A stretch of 64,000 bases of DNA from Thalassotalea loyana (GTDB lineage: Bacteria; Pseudomonadota; Gammaproteobacteria; Enterobacterales; Alteromonadaceae), in NCBI RefSeq assembly GCF_030161435.1, contig NZ_BSSV01000003.1, forward strand, positions 372,001 through 436,000. Direction: 5' to 3'. The notes under the pieces were generated by a model. That model had not been told where the DNA came from. It ran no database searches and saw only the letters and a program-made list of their open reading frames with translations. A program made the translations under genes and the position numbers. Shown piece after piece: positions 43,189 to 52,611 of the stretch. Each line of letters opens with the position of its first letter. Position 1 is the first letter of the stretch.

Positions 43189-43938
43189 TTAACTCATTTG
43201 CCTCACTACACCAACTGGGGCAACTCTTAACAACCAATGCAACCAAGCCCACGGCCAGCTTGGCGCATAGCTATTGGCTTTTTCTTTCTCAATGGCTTTA
43301 ACAAGTGCTTTACACCCCGTATCAGTGTCAACAATAAACGGGACCTTTTCGACTGTTTCATTAATCTCACTTCGAATAAACCCAGGGTGTATACAACTGA
43401 CCTTAATAGGCGTATGCATAACATCAATACGGATCCCTTCACTTAATGACGTCAATGCTGCTTTGGTAGCCGCATATACCGTCATTGCTCTTCTAAACCC
43501 TCGAACCGCACTAATTGAAGAAATATTGACAAGATGACCAAAGTTTTGATGTCTAAAAATCTCCATCGCTGCCTCAGCTTGAGCGATTGCTGCAACAAAG
43601 TTTGTTTCAGCTGTTTGTTTATTAGCATGAAAATACCCCGTACCAATAGAGGCTCCTTTACCCATTCCTGCGTTGACTATGACCCGATCTAACTGACCAA
43701 GCTCATCTCGAAATTGCCTAAACACCTCAAAAACACGGTTATGATCATTGACGTCCAATGATGAAATGACAATTCGACAATTAGGGTTAATCGATAATAA
43801 CTCTGTTTTTAATTCTTCGAGACGGTCAAGTCGTCTGGCACACAATGCCAAATTACATCCTTTTTTAGCAAACTCAATGGCCATCCCTTTTCCCAAGCCA
43901 GAACTCGCCCCTGTTATTAATATATTTCTACGTTTCAT
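43189..43938 (-). CDS. Short-chain dehydrogenase/reductase (SDR)
   Basis: A 249-residue classical SDR with cofactor motif T-G-A-S-S-G-L-G near residue 9, N-A-G near 90 and active site S-(x)n-Y-A-A-T-K near 155. The R-R after the second strand favours NADPH. It may have a short hydrophobic C-terminus (W-P-W-A-W-L-H-W-L-L) that touches the membrane. It is the last gene of a leftward cluster with acyl-CoA and SDR genes, 11 bases after the phosphatase gene. Substrate unknown; a lipid ketone or alcohol is plausible. Confidence 0.85.
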   Translation of the reverse strand: MKRRNILITGASSGLGKGMAIEFAKKGCNLALCARRLDRLEELKTELLSINPNCRIVISSLDVNDHNRVFEVFRQFRDELGQLDRVIVNAGMGKGASIGTGYFHANKQTAETNFVAAIAQAEAAMEIFRHQNFGHLVNISSISAVRGFRRAMTVYAATKAALTSLSEGIRIDVMHTPIKVSCIHPGFIRSEINETVEKVPFIVDTDTGCKALVKAIEKEKANSYAPSWPWAWLHWLLRVAPVGVVRQMS

Positions 43939-43949
43939 CGCAATCTGCC

Positions 43950-44645
43950 TTAGGTATATGTAATCAATTTTTTGCTGTCAATTTCACTAAAAATAGCGTG
44001 TTCATTTACGCTAGATAACATTGGCTGGCCATTGCGATCATTTAAAATAATCTTAGTGATACTACCGTTGACTAACGTCCAATTAATCTTCATGAATTGC
44101 TCAAGAGGCAAACCAAGGAGTTGAGCACAAATCAAGCTAATTGGTCCACCTGACGTATAAACAACAATTCGCCGATGCCCGCTCTCTTTTACTTGCAAGA
44201 ACGCTTGCTGAACTCTGCTCGTAAAATCTTGCCATGACTCTTTATAATCATCATCGAACTCCCCGCTAGTCCAGCGTCCAACGGCGGCGACGAACAATTT
44301 TTGAAACAAGGCCATTGGATTGGGATTTGACGAAATAAGTGCTTTAGTTGACTGAGGCGTAGCTAAACGTTCATCATATTTTGCAAGAATTTCTCGATGA
44401 TCATACTCATTCCATTGTGACATTGTGAACACAGGTATATCACTCGTGTATCTGCCTAAACTATGGTGAGCTGTCTGATGATGCCTTTGCATCGCGCCCT
44501 GATATATAGCATCAGGTACAACGTTTTGACGCGCTAGACTGTCGCCCAATAGTTTGGCTTGTTCCATACCTAAATCAGATAGCTGATCATAATTTTCGTG
44601 ATTGAAACTCGCTTGTCCATGTCGAATCAAATAAATAACCGCCAT
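43950..44645 (-). CDS. Histidine phosphatase family protein
   Basis: A 231-residue member of the phosphoglycerate-mutase-like superfamily, with catalytic motif L-I-R-H-G-Q (His9) and the later acid and His of the fold (E-Y-D-H and V-Y-T-S-G-G). It is probably a cytoplasmic phosphatase and not glycolytic mutase. Its ATG overlaps the stop of the upstream phosphotransferase gene by one base (TAATG), so the two are translationally coupled. The coupling suggests that the kinase-like and phosphatase-like proteins work in the same pathway. Confidence 0.85.
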   Translation of the reverse strand: MAVIYLIRHGQASFNHENYDQLSDLGMEQAKLLGDSLARQNVVPDAIYQGAMQRHHQTAHHSLGRYTSDIPVFTMSQWNEYDHREILAKYDERLATPQSTKALISSNPNPMALFQKLFVAAVGRWTSGEFDDDYKESWQDFTSRVQQAFLQVKESGHRRIVVYTSGGPISLICAQLLGLPLEQFMKINWTLVNGSITKIILNDRNGQPMLSSVNEHAIFSEIDSKKLITYT

Positions 44646-45718
44646 TACTTGCCTCGCTTTTTAATCAACTTTTTACATCGCCACATTAAGTAATGGACAA
44701 AAATCCAAAAATTCTTAAAAGCCGGATTATCCGTTTGTTTATGGTGATATCGATAATATATTTGCTGAACAATGCCTGCTAACCTAAATAAGCCGTACAC
44801 TTCATAGAAAGTAAAGTCATCACAGTCTAAACCCGTTTTTTCAAGATAATAATCAATAACTTGTTGGCGAGTCATCATCCCTGCTAAATGTGTCGGTTGG
44901 CGACGTGTAGATTGAGCTAGGAAATCATCACCTGCTTCAACCCAGTAAGCCAATGTATTACCTAGGTCCATGAGGGGATCGCCTAATGTTGCCAACTCCC
45001 AATCCAAAACACCCAGTACCTTCGTGTAGTCGTCAGCATCTAAAACAACATTATCAAAACGAAAATCATTATGAGTAATACAAATATTTTCTTTACTTGG
45101 CATGTTATTTTCTAGCCAATTCATGACGAACCGCCCATCAGGCACATTCCAAGTTTTGGCATTACTAAACCGTTCACTCCACCCCTGTATTTGTCGCTGC
45201 GAGTAACCTGCACCTTTGCCCATTCCTTCGAGCCCTGCGGCTTTATAATCGACTTGATGTAATTGAATTAAGCAATCGAAAACATTTTTACACATTCTAC
45301 TCGTCTGCTCTGCAGAGGTGCTTAGTTCTCGAGGCAAGTGTTTTCGTGGAATAATCCCAGAGATCTTTTCCATGACATAAAAGTCAGTCCCGAGCACCGC
45401 TTCGTCTTCGCAAAAGGCGAGCATTTCTGGAACGTAGTTGTAAACAGGTTTCAAAGATGACTGGAGTCTAAACTCTCTCCCCATATCATGAGCACCTTTT
45501 GCTTTGGTACCTGCAGGAGCGCGTCTAAGGATCAAAGACGTATTTTGATAATCTAAACAATACGTCCAGTTCGAGGCGCCACCTGAATATTGAGTAACAA
45601 CGGGGCGACCGACTAACTGCGGAAGTTGAGCTTTTAGCCAGTTATCAACGGTTACTTCATCAAGCTCTTCACCTGGTCGTACATGCTTTGCTGTATCTAT
45701 AATTGTCGAATTACTCAA
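44645..45718 (-). CDS. APH-fold phosphotransferase family protein (ACAD10/11 kinase-like)
   Basis: A 357-residue aminoglycoside-phosphotransferase-fold protein with catalytic loop I-T-H-N-D-F-R-F-D-N and metal motif V-L-D-W-E-L-A-T-L-G-D-P. This type is often encoded beside acyl-CoA dehydrogenases and resembles the kinase domain of ACAD10/11, which phosphorylates 4-hydroxyacyl-CoA during hydroxy-fatty-acid breakdown. The start is TTG 45718 with GGAG eight bases upstream; no ATG fits. It lies 5 bases from the upstream SDR gene. A role in hydroxyacyl-CoA catabolism is inferred from family and context. Confidence 0.82.
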   Translation of the reverse strand: MSNSTIIDTAKHVRPGEELDEVTVDNWLKAQLPQLVGRPVVTQYSGGASNWTYCLDYQNTSLILRRAPAGTKAKGAHDMGREFRLQSSLKPVYNYVPEMLAFCEDEAVLGTDFYVMEKISGIIPRKHLPRELSTSAEQTSRMCKNVFDCLIQLHQVDYKAAGLEGMGKGAGYSQRQIQGWSERFSNAKTWNVPDGRFVMNWLENNMPSKENICITHNDFRFDNVVLDADDYTKVLGVLDWELATLGDPLMDLGNTLAYWVEAGDDFLAQSTRRQPTHLAGMMTRQQVIDYYLEKTGLDCDDFTFYEVYGLFRLAGIVQQIYYRYHHKQTDNPAFKNFWIFVHYLMWRCKKLIKKRGK

Positions 45719-45723
45719 TGGTA

Positions 45724-46569
45724 TTACTCCGTTTTTTGTGAAGCTTGTTTTGCTCGCACAACCATTTTGTTTGTCGCAGCGATAACGCGGTTGATGTAGA
45801 TATTCAACGGCAAGAATTTCTTCATGAAATACGCTGTACGACCTTGTTTGTGGGTAAGCATTAGAAATGGTCTGGCTTTTGATTGTTGATAAACACTTTC
45901 TGCCACTTGGTCAGCGCTCATATCGGCCTTGGCAAATAGGCGGTTAACACTTTCCTTCATCACCGGCTCATTCGTTCTCATTGATTCATTCAGATGCGTT
46001 TTAAAAAAGCTTGGGCAAACAACGCTAACATCAATATTGTCACTTGCTAATTCTAGTTTCATGGTCTCAGAAAACGATACTACTGCCGCTTTAACAGCGT
46101 TATAACTGCCCATTAACGGTACTGGTGTAACGCCTGCTTGAGAGGCGATATTAATGAAATAGCCGTGGCCTTGAGATCGAAAGCTGTCAACAAATACTTG
46201 GCTAACTTGCACCATCCCGAAAAGATTAATATTAAACACCCATTGCCATTGCTCAATTGTTTCACTTTTTAGTGAGCCACCTGTGGCAACGCCCGCGTTA
46301 TTTATTACAACATCAATACCTTGCCAATGTTCATCAACTAAAACTTGCGTCGCCCTAATCTGATTAATGTCGGTAATATCACAAACACTAAATAAAACGT
46401 TTGCCCCCAATGCCTTTAAATCAGCCATTGTTTCTAACGCGCGTTCTTCATGTATGTCTGCGATACATATACTTAGCTTTTTGTTGGCTTTTTGATAGTG
46501 TTTAGCCCAACACAACGCAAGTGCTTTACCAAAGCCTGTTGCGCCCCCAGTGATCAGAACCCTTGTCAT
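45724..46569 (-). CDS. Short-chain dehydrogenase/reductase (SDR)
   Basis: A 281-residue SDR with T-G-G-A-T-G-F-G near residue 7, N-N-A-G near 90 and S-Y-N-A-V-K at the active site. Its extended C-terminal part (after about 230) is basic. It differs clearly from the other SDR in this cluster. The start at 46569 has AGGTG upstream, and it follows the acyl-CoA dehydrogenase gene by 7 bases. Probably oxidises or reduces a lipid-like intermediate; substrate not deducible. Confidence 0.85.
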   Translation of the reverse strand: MTRVLITGGATGFGKALALCWAKHYQKANKKLSICIADIHEERALETMADLKALGANVLFSVCDITDINQIRATQVLVDEHWQGIDVVINNAGVATGGSLKSETIEQWQWVFNINLFGMVQVSQVFVDSFRSQGHGYFINIASQAGVTPVPLMGSYNAVKAAVVSFSETMKLELASDNIDVSVVCPSFFKTHLNESMRTNEPVMKESVNRLFAKADMSADQVAESVYQQSKARPFLMLTHKQGRTAYFMKKFLPLNIYINRVIAATNKMVVRAKQASQKTE

Positions 46570-46576
46570 TTTTCAC

Positions 46577-47797
46577 CTATCGATACTTGTTTATTTCTAT
46601 GCGAGACACCATACCCATATGCACCTCATCCGGGCCATCAGCTAATCTAAGCATTCTGGCCATCGCACTAAATGTTGAAAGAGGCAAATCACCTGAGACT
46701 CCAGCCCCGCCATGTATTTGAATAGCCATATCACTCACCATCTGAAGCATGTTAGGCACAACAACCTTAATGGCCGATATTTCTGTCATTGCTTGTTTAA
46801 CGCCCAAGTTATCTATTTTCCATGCCGCATTTAACGTTAGCAGTCTGGCTTGATCTATCGCCATGCGTGCCTGCGCAACTCGCTCTAAATTACCACCTAA
46901 TTTGATAATAGGTTTACCAAAGGCAACACGCTGCATACCCCGTTTAATCATTAACTCAAGACATCGCTCTGCTGCACCAATCGCTCGCATGCAATGGTGA
47001 ATACGGCCTGGGCCTAATCTTCCCTGTGCGATTGCGAACCCTTTACCCATCCCTAAAATCAGGTTTTCTTTTGGGACTCTAACATTGGTAAAGTGCATTT
47101 CACCATGGCCATATGGCGCATCAAAGTCTTGGCTTGCTGTTAACATACGCTTGATTTCAACACCTGGTGTATCTAATGGCACAATGACCATAGCATGCTG
47201 GCTATGCTTATCATTTTCGGGGTTTGATAACCCCATAAAAATAGCAATTTTAGCGTCTGGATGCCCCAAGCCAGTCGTCCACCATTTCTTGCCGTTGAGG
47301 ACAAGTTCATTACCATCCTCTTCGATACGCGCTTCCATATTGGTCGCATCTGATGACGCTACGTCTGGCTCAGTCATACCAAAGACAGAGCGAATTTCAC
47401 CTGCCAGTAACGGTGTTAACCACTTATCTTTTTGTTGCTGACTACCAAAATGGTATAACACTTCCATGTTTCCCGTATCAGGCGCATTACAATTGAATAT
47501 CTCAGGTGCAAATATGACCTTACCTGTTTCTTCAGCTATTGGTGCATATTCGAGACATGTTAGGCCTTTTCCAAGTGTTTCATCAGGTAAAAATAGGTTC
47601 CACAACCCTTGTTCTTGTGCCTTTAGCTTTAGCGTTTTAATGGCTTCTGGCACTCGCCATTGTGTCCAATCTCCGTCTGGGTTTAATCGATGATTCTCAG
47701 CAAGTATTTCCTGCTCAACCGGAAATACATGCTCATTCATAAACGTTTTAATACGCGAAAGGTAATCCTGCGTTTTAGCACTTGTTTGAAAATCCAT
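46577..47797 (-). CDS. Acyl-CoA dehydrogenase
   Basis: A 406-residue flavoenzyme that introduces a trans-2 double bond in acyl-CoA thioesters. ATG 47797 is chosen (AGAGG nine bases upstream); an in-frame TTG at 47818 adds seven residues but has no ribosome site. Family motifs are F-G-M-T-E-P-D-V-A-S-S-D near residue 145 and the C-terminal I-H-G-G-A-G-V-S-G-D-L-P. Branch resemblance is to ACAD10/11-like dehydrogenases, matching the nearby APH-fold kinase. It is the first gene of the leftward block that ends at 43189 and is divergent from a LysR gene. Confidence 0.92.
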   Translation of the reverse strand: MDFQTSAKTQDYLSRIKTFMNEHVFPVEQEILAENHRLNPDGDWTQWRVPEAIKTLKLKAQEQGLWNLFLPDETLGKGLTCLEYAPIAEETGKVIFAPEIFNCNAPDTGNMEVLYHFGSQQQKDKWLTPLLAGEIRSVFGMTEPDVASSDATNMEARIEEDGNELVLNGKKWWTTGLGHPDAKIAIFMGLSNPENDKHSQHAMVIVPLDTPGVEIKRMLTASQDFDAPYGHGEMHFTNVRVPKENLILGMGKGFAIAQGRLGPGRIHHCMRAIGAAERCLELMIKRGMQRVAFGKPIIKLGGNLERVAQARMAIDQARLLTLNAAWKIDNLGVKQAMTEISAIKVVVPNMLQMVSDMAIQIHGGAGVSGDLPLSTFSAMARMLRLADGPDEVHMGMVSRIEINKYR

Positions 47798-47888
47798 TAG
47801 ATACGCCTCTTTTGGCAAAATTTAAATAATGTACCTAGCCTAATGCAACATCAAAGATGAATGAAGTGAAGTTTATTGATAATATACA

Positions 47889-47903
47889 ATGAATATTATT
47901 CAT
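47889..47903. promoter_or_regulatory. LysR-type operator candidate between acyl-CoA dehydrogenase and LysR genes
   Basis: ATGAATA-T-TATTCAT is a perfect inverted repeat with one central base and contains the T-N11-A pattern (T47890 to A47902) of LysR-type sites. It is 20 bases upstream of the LysR gene start and about 90 bases from the divergent dehydrogenase gene, the classic position. Confidence 0.5.
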
Positions 47904-47922
47904 CAACAGTATCTGATTTACG

Positions 47923-48834
47923 ATGTTAGCTGACAAACCAATGAAACAACTCGATTTGAACTTGCTTAAAGTATTTGAAGCGCTGTATATCGAACGAAAT
48001 ATGACGCAAGCCGCAAAAGTCTTGTTTGTGAGCCCTTCAGCGATTAGCCATGCGGTAAAAAGGCTACGAGAATCACTAGGCGATGAATTATTTGTCAGGA
48101 AAGGTTCAAATATGGAACCAACATCTTCATGTCGTCAAATAGCACCGGAAATCATAGACCTATTGGCTAAGTTACGTAGTGTATTGCAAAGTTGTGGCGA
48201 ATTTGAATTGGCACAGAGCCACCAGACATTCACACTTGCCATTCATGAAGCGCTTGAAGCGCTAGTATTGCCAAGTATTCAGGAAGCTGTTGCTCAGCAA
48301 GCACCTTTTGCGCAAATAAAGAGTGTAAAGCTCAATAGAGAAAACGTGGCTCGCCAACTCTCGAATCGTCAAGTTGATGTGGTAATTGACGTTGCGCGTG
48401 CGCTTAAAATGCCAATCAAACACTTACCTTTATCAGACGATAATTTCGCTATTTTGATGTCGAAACAGTATGCTCCAAATAAAAAAATGTCTGAGGCTGA
48501 GTATTTTGAGCGTAAGCATATTGCTGTTTCAAATAGAAGTGATGGTAATGTAGTTGAAGATATCGCCTTTTTACAACGAGGTTTAAACCGTAAGATTCAA
48601 ACGCGCTGTCAAAACTATCATACGGCAAAAGCCCTACTTGCAGGCAATGATTATTTACTCACCTTACCATCGATGATTGCAAAAGAGCTTGTTGATGACT
48701 CCTTGGTTATTGTTGAGCTCCCAATCCAGCTCCCAAAAATAGCAACGCATTTATATTGGCACCAAAACACTGAACAGGACCCGGCGATTCAATGGTTAAG
48801 AGACGTTGTTCACACTGCATTCATTTCTCGTTAA
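47923..48834 (+). CDS. LysR-family transcriptional regulator
   Basis: A 303-residue regulator with an N-terminal winged helix (M-T-Q-A-A-K-V-L-F-V-S-P-S-A-I-S-H-A-V-K-R-L-R) and a C-terminal substrate-binding domain of the NodD/NahR-like type. ATG 47941 is an alternative start. It is divergent from the acyl-CoA dehydrogenase operon, which it probably controls. Its 3' end overlaps the convergent transporter gene by 39 bases. Ligand unknown; an acyl-CoA or carboxylate is plausible. Confidence 0.9.
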   Translation: MLADKPMKQLDLNLLKVFEALYIERNMTQAAKVLFVSPSAISHAVKRLRESLGDELFVRKGSNMEPTSSCRQIAPEIIDLLAKLRSVLQSCGEFELAQSHQTFTLAIHEALEALVLPSIQEAVAQQAPFAQIKSVKLNRENVARQLSNRQVDVVIDVARALKMPIKHLPLSDDNFAILMSKQYAPNKKMSEAEYFERKHIAVSNRSDGNVVEDIAFLQRGLNRKIQTRCQNYHTAKALLAGNDYLLTLPSMIAKELVDDSLVIVELPIQLPKIATHLYWHQNTEQDPAIQWLRDVVHTAFISR

Positions 48835-49683
48835 CTTAACTTTAGTTGCAGCTAGTAGCATGACTGCACCGATGTACATTGTTATTCCGTAAACCCCTGC
48901 TGGTAGTGCTAAAGCAGACTGTTTTAAAAATGATAAAGAGATCAATATCGCAAGTGTCGCATTTTGTATCCCTATCTCAATCGCAAGGGTCAATGCGTCT
49001 TGCCAATCAAGGTTTTGGATCTTAGCCAGCACTAGCCCTAATGCAATGGTTAACATATTTAGAGACAAACACACCCAAAACAGCTGAGAAAAAGACTCAA
49101 TAAGCTGTGTGCGTTCCTGCACTAAAATGGCAATGATCATTATAAACATAAACATCGATGAGCCTTTTCTAAAATAAGGTTCAATCCGATACGCTTTCTC
49201 CTGCCACCGATGCTTTATCATCATTCCAATAGCGATCGGTACTAAAGTAATTACCATCAAGCTCAACGAAGCGCTTATTAATGAAAAGTCAGTTGCCACT
49301 TCACCTACAAAGTATTGATAAGAGACTGCAATTAGCCAAGGTGTAGAAACTATACCAACAAGTGTGCAACAGGCCGTTAAAGTGACTGAGAGTGCGAGAT
49401 TAGCTCGACAAAGCTGACTAATCACATTAGACATAGTACCACCAGGGCATGCAGCTAAAATCATGAGCCCTACAGCCATCTCAGGGCCTAGTCCAAAGGC
49501 AAAGCACAGTGCAAATGCAACCGTGGGGAGCAATAGCAACTGACCCATAAGGCCAGTTACTACTGCTTTAGGGAGACGAAATAAACGCGTAAAATCGTTA
49601 AGCGACAAACTTAATCCCATACCAAGCATGATAATTGCTATAGCTGCTGGAAGAAGAACTTGTGTTAATACGGATTCGGTCAT
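48796..49683 (-). CDS. Bile acid:sodium symporter (BASS) family transporter
   Basis: A 295-residue protein with about nine hydrophobic segments and the family motif M-I-L-A-A-C-P-G-G-T-M-S-N-V near residue 75. BASS proteins import organic anions with sodium (bile acids, pantoate, pyruvate and others). Its ATG overlaps the stop of the acyl-CoA ligase gene by four bases, so it is translationally coupled to it. It could import the acid that the ligase activates (inference). Confidence 0.87.
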   Translation of the reverse strand: MTESVLTQVLLPAAIAIIMLGMGLSLSLNDFTRLFRLPKAVVTGLMGQLLLLPTVAFALCFAFGLGPEMAVGLMILAACPGGTMSNVISQLCRANLALSVTLTACCTLVGIVSTPWLIAVSYQYFVGEVATDFSLISASLSLMVITLVPIAIGMMIKHRWQEKAYRIEPYFRKGSSMFMFIMIIAILVQERTQLIESFSQLFWVCLSLNMLTIALGLVLAKIQNLDWQDALTLAIEIGIQNATLAILISLSFLKQSALALPAGVYGITMYIGAVMLLAATKVKLTRNECSVNNVS

Positions 49684-51713
49684 GCGACATGTTTCCGTTG
49701 AGATGACTGACGACTTTCCATCGAAACAGATTTTATTTCATAGTGAATGGCATAGTTTGCAAGTGCTTCTGCAACCTTGATCTGAATATCATCAAGTTCA
49801 TCTCTCAGCTCGATTATTGCTAATATGCCATGTTGTTTGCTTGGGCTAGCTGCTACGTTAATCAACTCATTTGTTAAGTTTGGAATCGCCAAAATGGCGG
49901 CCTCAATGACTAGTTCAACTTGGTAGCAGTTAAGTTGAGGCTTGAATATTTTACCTATCGCAGTGGTTGGCATGTCATCCAATACAATGACTTGTTTCGG
50001 CGTCGCAGCGCGTTCTGGAATATTAGCCGCCACGTACTCGAGGATTTCGGTATCCGTAACCCGTTTATTCTCAACTAATGTTACGTAGAGAACGGGGACT
50101 TCACCAGCATAAGCATCAGGACGACCAACGGCAGCTGCAAGAGAAACCGCAGGATGCTTACTAGCAATGTCTTCAATCATTTTGGGGTCGATATTATGCC
50201 CGCCTCTAATGATTAACTCTTTCTGTCTACCGGCGAGTGATAAATAGCCATGTTGGTCAATACGGCCCAAATCACCGGTTCGAAAATAGCGTTTCTCGCC
50301 CACCACCTCATCAGGAACTTGGATCCAGCATTTCTCATTATGGCTGTCTTCTAAATACCCTTGAAATACGTTAGGTCCTGCAACAGCAATCTCGCCTACT
50401 TGGTCGGTATCACATACACTAATTAGCTCTCCCTGCTCGTCAATGTCTAGTATCTTTAGATCGAGCATAGGAAGAGGTAAGCCAACAGAGGGCCTAACTG
50501 CCATATCATTAATTGGCATTAAGCTACTCACTGCTGTTGTTTCGGTCGCGCCATAACCCTCAACTAACGGGATACCAACGAGTTGAGTGAACTTTTCCTT
50601 TAAGGTTGGGGAAAGTGGTGCTGCACCACTAATCGCTAACTTCATCTTCAATTGATTAATCTTAGCGTTATCATTTTGCGATAATGACTCAACAACTGCA
50701 GAATAAACCGTTGGTACCGCCATCATAATCGAAACATCAAAATGAATGAGTAAATCAATTAAGTTTGGTAATACGTCTTTTGTACGAAATCCCGCAGGTC
50801 CTGCCATTAAAATGGTTGACCCCGTCATTACGGAACCTAATCCAGTGGCATTTGCAGCATTAACATGAAAAATAGGTAAACCAACAAACATAGTGTCACC
50901 ACTGTCAATCGGTAATACAAGGTTGACCTGTTTAGCATTCGATAACTGATTTAAATGACTTTGTTTTGCTAGTTTTGGAAGTCCTGTTGTCCCACCCGTA
51001 TGAAAATAGGCTGCCGTATCATACTGGCACGGTACCTCTGATGAGAAGTATTGACCTTCAGCATTTTCGATCCATTGATGAAAACTGTATATCGGTACTT
51101 TTCCATCGGAGATTTCATGCGGGCCAAAAAGGCTGACAACCGCTTTTAAGCTCGGCACTCGGTCTTTTACCGCTAAAACTTTTTCCCAGATATCACTGCC
51201 GGGAACCGGTCCCAAAGCAATTAATACCTCAGTATTTGCCGTTGTCATGATTTCGGCAATAATCTCCGCTTCCAGCATAGGGTTTATTGGATTGGCGACA
51301 CCGGCGGTTTCAGCTCCCCATAATGCGCTGTATGTCTCAGGAAAGTTAGGTAACAACAAACTCGTTACGCCACCTTGGCTCAAACCTGTGTTAACTAACG
51401 CATTTGCAACCTGAGTTACTTGTTTAGCAAGCTCGTTAAAGCTAACTTCTCGATACGGCTGAGCAAAGTCTTGCCCTTTAATAAGCTTTATGGCTTTATG
51501 AATTAAGCGCTTTTTTAATGGAATGTTATTTGGTCCAAAGCAGCTGCCATCAAGTAAAAATTTTATCGCCGTTTGATCGCCATAACGACTTGCTGACTGC
51601 CATATAGCGTCATAAATAGAATTTGGCAGCATACTGGCTTCCAACGCACTCGTATCAGGTGCTGATAGTTGCTCTGTTGTTGCCGCTGAAATATTTTCCC
51701 CTTGCGCCGTCAT
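49680..51713 (-). CDS. Acyl-CoA synthetase (AMP-binding)
   Basis: A 677-residue ANL-superfamily ligase with P-loop Y-F-H-T-G-G-T-T-G-L-P-K-L (near residue 235), the A5-type E-G-Y-G-A-T-E-T, the A7-type Y-F-R-T-G-D-L-G and the hinge G-R-Q-K-E-L-I-I-R-G-G-H-N-I. The catalytic Lys lies in A-I-G-K-I-F-K-P near residue 595. It is about 100 residues longer than common fatty-acid ligases because of extra sequence at both ends. The substrate is probably a medium-chain, aromatic or cyclic carboxylate (context only). It lies 6 bases from the class II aldolase gene and overlaps the transporter gene. Confidence 0.9.
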   Translation of the reverse strand: MTAQGENISAATTEQLSAPDTSALEASMLPNSIYDAIWQSASRYGDQTAIKFLLDGSCFGPNNIPLKKRLIHKAIKLIKGQDFAQPYREVSFNELAKQVTQVANALVNTGLSQGGVTSLLLPNFPETYSALWGAETAGVANPINPMLEAEIIAEIMTTANTEVLIALGPVPGSDIWEKVLAVKDRVPSLKAVVSLFGPHEISDGKVPIYSFHQWIENAEGQYFSSEVPCQYDTAAYFHTGGTTGLPKLAKQSHLNQLSNAKQVNLVLPIDSGDTMFVGLPIFHVNAANATGLGSVMTGSTILMAGPAGFRTKDVLPNLIDLLIHFDVSIMMAVPTVYSAVVESLSQNDNAKINQLKMKLAISGAAPLSPTLKEKFTQLVGIPLVEGYGATETTAVSSLMPINDMAVRPSVGLPLPMLDLKILDIDEQGELISVCDTDQVGEIAVAGPNVFQGYLEDSHNEKCWIQVPDEVVGEKRYFRTGDLGRIDQHGYLSLAGRQKELIIRGGHNIDPKMIEDIASKHPAVSLAAAVGRPDAYAGEVPVLYVTLVENKRVTDTEILEYVAANIPERAATPKQVIVLDDMPTTAIGKIFKPQLNCYQVELVIEAAILAIPNLTNELINVAASPSKQHGILAIIELRDELDDIQIKVAEALANYAIHYEIKSVSMESRQSSQRKHVA

Positions 51714-51719
51714 AACCTA

Positions 51720-52523
51720 TTACTCCAAGAAACTAGAGTCTTGCTCGGCAACACGTTGGTAAAGTGGTTGGAAATTACCCCAGGTGACAATATCAGATGC
51801 ATTAACCTGACGGGTTTTCATAGCAGTATCATGATCAACTTCAATTAATGAACCAGCAGATTGTGCTAGCAATTGACTATGACAACAGCTGTCCATCATG
51901 ACAAAATTTGCAGCCGCTGCATCTACAGTCTTACCGACAGTCAACAAACCATGGTTTTGCAAAATAACCGCACTATTTGTATCAAGTGCTTTAGCAATCA
52001 TGTCTCCTTCTTCTGTTTCTGCAACAACGCCGGTAAAGGTGTTTAACACTGCGTGATTTTGATAGAACTGACAGGCATCTTGAGATATTGGTTTAAGCAA
52101 TTGTCCCAATGCTGAAAACGCTCTTCCATACGTTGTATGTGCATGAGCAACCGCATTAATATCAGGTCGTGCATGATGGATACGAGAATGAATTGCAAAC
52201 GCGGCATTATTGATGGGGAAATGGCCCTCAACAATATTGCCGTCATGATCAACACGAACTAAGTCAGAGGCTTTGATGTGTGCAAAATGAATACCGAGTG
52301 GATTGACCCAAAATGTTTCTGGTTCTATACAATCTCGGACTGTGATATGACCCGCTAACCCCTCATCAAAACCATATAATGCAAAAACGCGGAATGCTGC
52401 CGCCAAACGCTGTTTTTCATATTGTTGTTGTTGTGCCTTATCGTCAAATTGAGGTGGACGAGGAACCTTAAACTGGTTATCACCGCGCGTTGCTTGTTGA
52501 ATTTGAGCTTCAATGTTGTTCAT
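51720..52523 (-). CDS. Class II aldolase/adducin-fold protein
   Basis: A 267-residue member of the class II aldolase/adducin family. Zinc ligands appear as H-A-H in A-V-A-H-A-H-T-T-Y-G-R-A near residue 125 and a later His in I-L-Q-N-H-G-L-L-T-V-G near residue 190. The family includes sugar-phosphate aldolases and decarboxylases. The resemblance is to the uncharacterised members found in lipid-type catabolic clusters. It is first in the leftward unit with the ligase and BASS transporter and is divergent from a LysR gene. Confidence 0.85.
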   Translation of the reverse strand: MNNIEAQIQQATRGDNQFKVPRPPQFDDKAQQQQYEKQRLAAAFRVFALYGFDEGLAGHITVRDCIEPETFWVNPLGIHFAHIKASDLVRVDHDGNIVEGHFPINNAAFAIHSRIHHARPDINAVAHAHTTYGRAFSALGQLLKPISQDACQFYQNHAVLNTFTGVVAETEEGDMIAKALDTNSAVILQNHGLLTVGKTVDAAAANFVMMDSCCHSQLLAQSAGSLIEVDHDTAMKTRQVNASDIVTWGNFQPLYQRVAEQDSSFLE

Positions 52524-52611
52524 AGACTTGTCTTCTTTTTATACGATTGACTTCAGTCTACAAAGCCTTAACATAAACTCAAATGATACAAAATTATAAA
52601 AACACATAAAT

